From Methylomonas sp. (lineage in GTDB: Bacteria; Pseudomonadota; Gammaproteobacteria; Methylococcales; Methylomonadaceae), in NCBI GenBank assembly GCA_026989715.1, contig JALSIU010000238.1, forward strand, positions 1-14,954: a stretch of 14,954 nt of DNA, in the 5' to 3' direction. Positions 7,599 to 13,900 of this stretch are shown here, piece after piece (within the stretch, counting starts at the first letter, position 1; each line of letters opens with the position of its first letter). The notes under the pieces were generated by a model, which saw nothing but the letters and a program-made list of their open reading frames with translations, was not told where the DNA came from and searched no databases. Both the position numbers and the translations under genes were made by a program.

Positions 7599-7886
7599 AT
7601 GGCAGAAACGATTGATGAATTAACAGTAACGTATGAAGATGGTGGTATTGAAACGGTTAAGGAGCTAGATAAAAAAGTCTTAACTAAAGGTGCTTGGGCA
7701 ACCGTTATTTATCGTTATCAAGATTGGAATAGAAGCAAAGAAGAATATAGTCCCGATAAATTTACTATCCGCCGTTACCAAAAGCGTGATGGGGAGTATC
7801 AGCAAAAATCAAAATTTAATATATCCAGTGAGAAACAGGCTCGGGAAATTATTGCGGCTTTACAAGAATGGCTGGATGAGAAGTAG
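7599..7886 (+). CDS. Small conserved protein of unknown function, co-transcribed with the kinase
   Basis: A 95-residue, charged, soluble protein with a strong ribosome binding site (AGGAGAA, 7588-7594) 18 bases after the kinase stop, so almost certainly in the same operon. The N-terminal half contains a short beta hairpin (LTVTYEDGGIETVKEL) and KGAWATVIYRYQDW. The C-terminal half reads FTIRRYQKRDGEY, then KFNISSEKQAREI and a final amphipathic helix. I have the impression of having seen this arrangement in conserved hypothetical proteins of proteobacteria, but cannot name a function. The strand-strand-helix end vaguely recalls the PC4 transcription-coactivator fold; this is a weak similarity in pattern only. 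Position suggests a substrate, adaptor or regulator of the kinase, which is inference. Confidence 0.8.
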   Translation: MAETIDELTVTYEDGGIETVKELDKKVLTKGAWATVIYRYQDWNRSKEEYSPDKFTIRRYQKRDGEYQQKSKFNISSEKQAREIIAALQEWLDEK

Positions 7887-7939
7887 GTTTTTTTAAATAT
7901 TTAAGAAAATATCAGCAATAACAATGGTTTTTCTTGGGT

Positions 7940-7967
7940 TTGAGTCATGTATTTACCGTGTTATCAT
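7940..7967 (+). promoter_or_regulatory. Candidate sigma70 promoter for the EF-hand gene
   Basis: TTGAGT (7940-7945) and TATCAT (7962-7967) are separated by 16 bases and match the -35 and -10 consensus at four and five of six positions. They lie 23 bases before the chosen start. This would let the EF-hand gene be transcribed separately from the kinase operon upstream. Confidence 0.4.
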
Positions 7968-7989
7968 TAATGTTTTATAGGAGAAAATG

Positions 7990-8343
7990 ATGAAAAACAT
8001 ATTAAAAATAGTTTTGCCGGCAATCATAGCTTTAGGGGTTGTTGATGCCAATGCCCGCTATTTGCCGTATAGATTAAAAGCGGTGCAGAAAATTACCCCG
8101 CATGAATATGATCAAAATAATGATTCTTATATCACAGCAGATGAAGTGGAAGTTGAGTTACGTGAAGATGCCGTTAATACTGCGATTGAAATGTTCCGCA
8201 ATGGTGCTTCTAAGCAAGAAGTGGAAGCAGTTATTTTAGATATGGAAGATAGCATTGAAGAAGATGCCGAAGTCATTGTGAATATATTAGATGCTGATGG
8301 AGATGAGTTGGTTGAACCTGAAGAAGTAGAGGCTTTTCGTTAA
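7990..8343 (+). CDS. Exported EF-hand calcium-binding protein
   Basis: A 117-residue acidic protein with a signal peptide (MKNILKIVLPAIIALGVVDANA, cleavage expected after ANA). It has two EF-hand loops with the DxDxD...E spacing: DQNNDSYITADE (about residues 40-51) and DADGDELVEPEE (about 103-114). They are linked by a helical, Glu-rich segment of about 50 residues rather than the short linker of a classical EF-hand pair. It most likely binds calcium in the periplasm or outside the cell as a buffer or as a structural or sensor protein; nothing indicates enzymatic activity. Two adjacent ATG codons (7987 and 7990) are possible; AGGAG at 7979-7983 is 6 bases from the second and 3 from the first, so I chose the second. 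It lies 103 bases after the 95-aa gene. Confidence 0.85.
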   Translation: MKNILKIVLPAIIALGVVDANARYLPYRLKAVQKITPHEYDQNNDSYITADEVEVELREDAVNTAIEMFRNGASKQEVEAVILDMEDSIEEDAEVIVNILDADGDELVEPEEVEAFR

Positions 8344-8527
8344 TACTTTTGTTATATACAAAGGGAATTTCTGTGCATATATCGGAAGTAGTGCCTTGGA
8401 GTAGAGGTAGGTAAGCGAGTATAGAGGTATGTCAGAATAATGGGGGCAGGTCTTTAGTTTATGATAATTCTGATTGGTAAAATAATGCTGAAAAATCATA
8501 AATAATAAGGCTTGCCTCTTTTGTATT
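8344..8527. other. Intergenic region between convergent genes
   Basis: I see no gene in these 184 bases. There is a weak 7-bp inverted repeat (TTATGAT at 8459-8465 with ATCATAA at 8497-8503) and a tiny AGGC-TT-GCCT hairpin at 8508-8517 followed by a short T-run. Either could help end transcription from the EF-hand gene, but neither is strong. Confidence 0.4.
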
Positions 8528-8722
8528 TCATGTTATTTGGTTTATATCTGACTTTAAAGTGGACCATTTACTAAAAGCAAAAAACCAGATCATAATGATA
8601 TTAACCAGTGGAATTAATAGGAATAATACCATTAATTTGGGGTAGCCTGCTTTGACCACAATTTTACTGCCTAACCAGAGCGTAAAGAGCATAAATAAAA
8701 AAATTAAAAAATATTCAATCAT
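8528..8722 (-). CDS. Small two-helix membrane protein (second of a pair)
   Basis: A 64-residue, very hydrophobic protein with two predicted membrane helices (about residues 2-22 and 30-50). Between them is a short basic KAGYPK turn, and the protein ends WFFAFSKWSTLKSD. Its ATG overlaps the stop of the upstream small gene by four bases (ATGA), and GAGG sits about 8 bases before it, both signs of real translation and coupling. The pattern KAG-short turn-LIPLVN-FAFSKW resembles small uncharacterised inner-membrane proteins seen in many proteobacteria; no function is known to me. It looks homologous to its upstream neighbour, so this is probably an old tandem duplication. Confidence 0.72.
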   Translation of the reverse strand: MIEYFLIFLFMLFTLWLGSKIVVKAGYPKLMVLFLLIPLVNIIMIWFFAFSKWSTLKSDINQIT

Positions 8723-8922
8723 TGGTCTGCCTCTGTTTTTTTAGCATTTGGCCAAGGGAGTAATGCTAATTGCAAGAAAATAAGTAATAAGCCTAGCCCC
8801 GGAAGGAATACCAATAAGCCCCAGGCGGGATGGAAACCTGCTTTTTTATAAATCAGGCAAACGGGGATAAGAATCATCAGGCCAACGATAATCATGCGCC
8901 CGAATTCCGGAAAAATAAACAT
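8719..8922 (-). CDS. Small two-helix membrane protein (first of a pair)
   Basis: A 67-residue protein with two predicted membrane helices (about residues 8-24 and 34-54) and a hydrophilic tail, NAKKTEADQ. The loop KKAGFHPAWG followed by LVFLPGLGLLLIF matches the layout of the downstream protein (KAGYPK then LIPLVN), suggesting common ancestry. The ATG at 8922 is preceded by GAGGAAA about 8 bases upstream. Its TGA overlaps the next start by four bases, so the two are probably made together and may form a complex. Function unknown. Confidence 0.72.
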   Translation of the reverse strand: MFIFPEFGRMIIVGLMILIPVCLIYKKAGFHPAWGLLVFLPGLGLLLIFLQLALLPWPNAKKTEADQ

Positions 8923-8980
8923 TAAGATTTCCTCGTATTAATTAATATGCTTGTAACAGTATGCCCATCTTGCGGTGTTA

Positions 8981-9022
8981 GGTGGGGCACTATGCGCTTT
9001 AAAGTCGGCATAGTGACCCACC
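8981..9022. terminator. Long inverted repeat downstream of the diflavin reductase
   Basis: The 15-base arms 8981-8995 (GGTGGGGCACTATGC) and 9008-9022 (GCATAGTGACCCACC) pair with a single mismatch around a 12-base loop containing CTTTAAAG. The hairpin lies about 40 bases after the reductase stop and before the small membrane genes on the same strand. No T-tract follows it on the minus strand, so it could be a transcription terminator, an mRNA 3' stabiliser, or a copy of a dispersed palindromic repeat. Confidence 0.55.
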
Positions 9023-9059
9023 CTTAGATGTATATAATTAACTAGGGGCGGGGAGGTGT

Positions 9060-10796
9060 TTAATACACATCTCTAACATAACGCTTATCTTTTTTCATTT
9101 GATTAACGTACTCTGCCGCTTGCTCGGCAGATAAGTTGCCTTCGGTTGCAATCACATCATGCAAAGCTTTATCCACATCTTTTGCCATACGGTAGGCATC
9201 GCCACAGACATAAAAATAGCCGCCTTGCTCTAATAAGGCAAATAATTCAGCTCCTTTTTCACGCATACGATCTTGTACGTATATTTTTTCTGCTTGGTCT
9301 CTGGAAAATGCAAGATCCAATTTGGTTAGCACGCCTTTGGTTTGTAAGGCTTCGATTTCATCTTGATAAATAAAATCTGTTGCGGCATTACGATCACCAA
9401 AAAATAACCAGTTAATGCCTTTAGCTTGTCTAAATTCACGCTCTTGCAAGAAGGCGCGGAAAGGTGCAATACCTGTTCCGGGGCCTACCATAATCATAGG
9501 TAAGTCATTGTCTTCAGGAACGCGGAAGACTTTGTTAGGGCTGAAGAAACAACGTATAGGGGTGTCGGCATTGGCCAAATCAGCAAGATAGGTCGAGCAT
9601 ACGCCCTTATGGTCGCGGCCAAAGCTATGGTAACGGACACTACCAATGGTGAGGTGCACTGTTTCCGGGTGCGCTTTACCGCTGGACGAAATAGAATAGG
9701 CTCTATGTTGCAACGGTTTAAGTAAGGCTAAAAATTCAGCGGCTGAAAATTGCATGTCAGGAAATTGTAACAATAAGTCTAAGGTGTCACGTCCCCATAA
9801 ATAATCCGCTAGTTTATCTTTATCCCCTGATTGCAAAAGGGTATTGAGTTCCTGGTCACCTGAGCGTTTAGCTATTTCATCGATGAGTTCTTTGCTGGGC
9901 AATTTGATTTCAAAGTAATCACGCAGTGCATCTCGTAAAGGCATTAACTCACCTTTTACCGGTTCATCTTCATCGCCTGAGCAACCGATTGCACTGATAA
10001 TATCGGCGACTAATTGGGGGCAGTTGCTTGGGATAATGTTTAATGCATCTCCTGCTTCGTAACTTAAATCTGAGCCGGCAATAGATATTTCATAATGGCG
10101 GATTTCTTTGGAAGAATTTTTGCTAGTGAGTAGACGGTTGGCGATTAATTTTCCTGGGAATGGGTTTTTACGACCATATTTTGCAACACTCGATGTCGCT
10201 TGGCTATCAATCGTCAAGCTGGTTGTACCGTCAGCCATCAGTGGAATGGTGTTGCTAATCCAGCTTTCAGCGGCCTCATCAAAATCCACATCACAATCGA
10301 TACGCTCGTACAGGCGTTTAGCACCTAGTTTTTCTAAGCGTTCATCCCAGTCTATTCCTGCTTGACAGAATAAATCATAGCTGGTGTCACCTAAGGCAAG
10401 CACTGCATATTGCATATGACTAAGCTCAAGTGCATCATTTGTGCTGACGGCACTCCAGAGTGTTTGCGCATTATCTGGCATTTCGCCTTCACCGTATGTG
10501 CTGGTGATAATCAGTAAGTATTCAACTTTAGCCAAGTCTGCGGCTTCCATTTCATCCATGCTTAAAATGCTAGGGTTTAAGCCATGCGCTTTTGCAGATT
10601 GGGCGGCATCATGGGCAACAGCTTCTGAGTTGCCGGTTTGTGAGCCATATAGGATGGTAATCTTACGTGCGTTAGCCGTATCATTTGCGCCGGCACTTTG
10701 TAAAATATGAGAGTGCATACCTGCAAAAAAACCACCTAACCAAGCTTGTTGGGCCTCATTGAAAGGTATGTTTTGAGAATTATTCGTTATTTTCAT
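9060..10796 (-). CDS. cysJ: NADPH-dependent diflavin reductase, sulfite reductase flavoprotein (CysJ) family
   Basis: A 578-residue soluble protein that moves electrons from NADPH through FAD to FMN. The N-terminal helix FNEAQQAWLGGFFAGM (12-27) is typical of CysJ-family proteins. A flavodoxin domain (about 44-185) has YGSQTGNSE (50-58) and LGDTSYDLF (135-143) for FMN. The FAD domain (about 211-430) has RAYS (365-368) and GVCSTYL (398-404). The NADPH domain (about 435-578) has VGPGTGIAPFR (437-447) and CGD (531-533), ending in the usual aromatic tail RDVY. E. coli CysJ is 599 residues. The classic partner is the sirohaem sulfite reductase CysI, but cysI is not adjacent. Instead the gene follows the glutamate synthase large protein on the same strand after 105 bases, so its real acceptor is open. 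The ribosome binding site is weak (GAG near -10). Confidence 0.88.
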   Translation of the reverse strand: MKITNNSQNIPFNEAQQAWLGGFFAGMHSHILQSAGANDTANARKITILYGSQTGNSEAVAHDAAQSAKAHGLNPSILSMDEMEAADLAKVEYLLIITSTYGEGEMPDNAQTLWSAVSTNDALELSHMQYAVLALGDTSYDLFCQAGIDWDERLEKLGAKRLYERIDCDVDFDEAAESWISNTIPLMADGTTSLTIDSQATSSVAKYGRKNPFPGKLIANRLLTSKNSSKEIRHYEISIAGSDLSYEAGDALNIIPSNCPQLVADIISAIGCSGDEDEPVKGELMPLRDALRDYFEIKLPSKELIDEIAKRSGDQELNTLLQSGDKDKLADYLWGRDTLDLLLQFPDMQFSAAEFLALLKPLQHRAYSISSSGKAHPETVHLTIGSVRYHSFGRDHKGVCSTYLADLANADTPIRCFFSPNKVFRVPEDNDLPMIMVGPGTGIAPFRAFLQEREFRQAKGINWLFFGDRNAATDFIYQDEIEALQTKGVLTKLDLAFSRDQAEKIYVQDRMREKGAELFALLEQGGYFYVCGDAYRMAKDVDKALHDVIATEGNLSAEQAAEYVNQMKKDKRYVRDVY

Positions 10797-10850
10797 GGGA
10801 CTACTCTAAATAAAGGTCTCTATTTAACTGTATGACTGCGATAAACTTAA

Positions 10851-10889
10851 TGCCACGCTTGTGCTTGATGGTGCATGCTAAGCGCGGCA
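10851..10889. other. Imperfect hairpin between the glutamate synthase and reductase genes
   Basis: TGCCACGCTT (10851-10860) and AAGCGCGGCA (10880-10889) pair at 9 of 10 positions around a 19-base loop containing the palindrome GCATGC. The hairpin sits 12 bases after the gltB stop and 54 bases before the cysJ start. No T-run follows, so a full stop of transcription is unlikely; attenuation or processing is possible. Confidence 0.35.
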
Positions 10890-10901
10890 ATGAGAAAGAG
10901 T

Positions 10902-13900
10902 TTATGCAGCTTCTTTGGTTTTGATGATGTCTTGCATAACGGCTTGGCTATTGAGTGCCGCTAAATATTCCGCCACAGCCGGAATATCTACCAAAGCAGC
11001 ATGATTGATTTCTGTTTGCTCAATAATCCAGTTGGTTGAACCGATAGAGTAAATGCTTTGTACATCACGTAAACTCAATGCTTGCTTATAGTCATTAAGA
11101 CGCTTATCGGCTAATAGTATGGCAAGTTGTGCATCGTCATAGTTCGCATACGCTTCTCGTGTTTCTTTGAGTAGGGCATCTTGCAATTTACGCGCTTTGG
11201 TGGTGATAAGCTGTTTGGCGACCGTTTCAGTTTGCTCTGCATTGCGTGCTTGCGTACTGGCAATTTGAGTCGCTTTATTGAGTACGGCAAAGCTGTTAAT
11301 CAAGTTAAAAGCGAGCGGGCTATCAGTCTCACCATAAGCCGGCGTTTGTCCTGCAAAGAGCACCTCTTCATTCGCATAAGCAGCTTGTACTTGCTGGATT
11401 TGTTGTTGTGCTTCATTAACGGCAAGCTCTTCAATCATTAGTTTACGCTCAACCGATTTGGCAATAAACTCAGCTGTTTGTGTTTTGTATAACCACAATG
11501 GAATGGCAAATTTAAAATGTTGTCGTTCATTGCTCCAGTTATGCAATAACTTTTGAGCAACACTGGATTCTGCATATTCTGCATGTTGCTCCAGCATATA
11601 CAGTACAAATTGTTCGTGCGCACGGGCGGTATCGCTGTCTTCGGTGAGCGATCTGATTTCAACTGAGGAGGCATCATAAAGGTCGGCAAGTTTATTTTCA
11701 GGGTCATATTGATATGCATTCCCCCCTGACATGCCATTACAGAAGCCTTTTCCAAAACTGCCTAAATTAAGGACTGCGCCATTGGTCATGTATTCGCAGG
11801 CGAAATCGCCGACACCTTCTACAACTGCCATTGCACCTGAATTACGCACTGCAAAACGGTCACCGGCTTCGCCATTGATAAATGTTTTACCGCCGGTTGC
11901 ACCAAATAAGGTGAAGTTACCGACTAAGACATTTTCACCTGGTACCTTATGGCCGCCGCCAGGAGATTTGATAATAATCGTACCGCCGGAGGCTGTTTTA
12001 CCGACACCATCATTACAGGTTCCTGTATGTTCTAGGCGCATGCCATCATTATTAAAAGCAGCATAGCTTTGTCCCGCTGATCCGGTCGTGCGTACAATGA
12101 GCGTGTCGGGAGCTAAATACCGTCGCTTATGCTGGTTGGTGTAGATTTTGCCATTAGCGGCAATTTGTTCGCTACTTAATTCGTAAGCCAGCACGCGCTC
12201 AATATCGAGTGCCGTTTGCCCACCGACGGTTTTGTGGCGGTTATTTAATTTAAAGTCCGCGCCTTCAATAATGACTTGTTGTTGCGTGCCATGAATAAAG
12301 TTGTTTTTAAATGACGCAAAGATTTTATCGTCAATTGAAAAGTCAGCTTCTAAATAAATGGGATCTGCAACCGTGACCACCGGCACATATTTTAGTAGCT
12401 TGGTGAAATCGAGTTGCCCAACCATGCACTCATGATTGATTAGGTGCAGTAAATCGGTTTGGCCGCGAATTTCAGCTAAGCTGTGATAGCCGAGCGTGGC
12501 TAAAATCTCACGTACTTCATGTGCTAAATTCATAAAGTATTGCGCAAGTACGCGTGGGTCGCCTTTAAACTCTTCGTGAATGGTTGTTAAACCGGCAGGG
12601 CAACGTACATTACAATTTTTTGCCATGACACAGCGCAACATCATGAGCGCGGTGGTACCAAATTCAAAAGAATCAGCTCCCAAAATAGCGGATTTAACCA
12701 CGTCAGAACCATTTTGGTGCGCCGCACTACAGCGTAGGACAACTTTATCGCGTAAGCCATTGGCGGCTAATGCTTGGTGTACTTCGGCAATGCCGATTTC
12801 AGGGGAACGGCCTGTGTTTTTTAAGCTGGTGACAGCCGCCGCTCCGGTGCCACCTGTGTTGCCGGCAACGTTAATGACATCAGCGCCGGCTTTGGCAACC
12901 CCGACTGCAATGGTGCCAATACCTTCAGAAGAGACCAGTTTAACGACCACTTTTACCCGTGCCGCTTTGGCATCGTGAATCAGTTGACCTAAATCTTCAA
13001 TTGAATAGGTATCATGATGCGGTGGAGGGCTGATAAGTTCAACTTTGGGTGTGCCGCCACGTGCTGCTGCAATTTCGACTGAGACTTTTGCCGCCGGTAA
13101 TTGTCCGCCTTCGCCAGGTTTTGCACCTTGAGCAATTTTAATTTCAATTTCTTCGATATTTAAATCGGCGAGATAGCCTGCCCAGACACCAAAACGCCCT
13201 GACGCAAATTGTTTAATTTTGCTGGATTTTAAGGTGTTGAAACGGCTGGAGTGCTCGCCGCCTTCGCCTGAGTTGCTTAGTGCGCCGGCAATATTGGTAC
13301 CTTGTGCTACCGCTTCATGTGCTTCTGCTAATAATGCGCCATGGCTCATTGCTCCTGTGGCCAGGACGGCAGTAATTTCATGTGCCGGTTGTACTTGGCT
13401 TAGGCTAATGACATTATGCGCCGTTTTAATATGCGTTAGATAATGGGCAAAAATGCTATTGGTTGCCGCCGCAAAGTTTACTTCAATTGTGCTATCTGTC
13501 ACGATGAATTCAGCACTATTATCATTAAAGCGGGCTTTAAAGTGTGCCGCTAAATTGCTTAAGCGTTGTTTGGAGTTGTCTTGAGTGAACGCAATGCTGA
13601 AATGAGTATCATGCTTAGTGACAACAAGGCCGCGAATGCAAAAATTATTATTACCGCGTAAGTTTTGTTTACCTAAAATGGCATCAAACTCTGCGGTTTC
13701 TTGTGCGCGTGAAATATCGGCGGGGTAACTTAAAACATCACGCAAAGCGGCAGGGCGGTTGTCGCGCTCTTCCATGAGGATGCGTGTAAAATTGCGATAG
13801 GCAGGGGTAATGCCGAAGTTATCTATTTGCTCGGGAGTGCGCTTTTCATAGCCAAAATCAGTATAAGCACTATCACTGATTTCAGGTGATTTGTCTTTGA

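Noticed and set aside
12580..12978. 132-codon plus-strand open frame opposite gltB
   Set aside because: It lies wholly antisense to a strongly conserved domain; such frames are common opposite Ala/Gly-rich genes. Other plus-strand frames at 11731-12066, 13219-13443 and 14560-14826 are rejected for the same reason.
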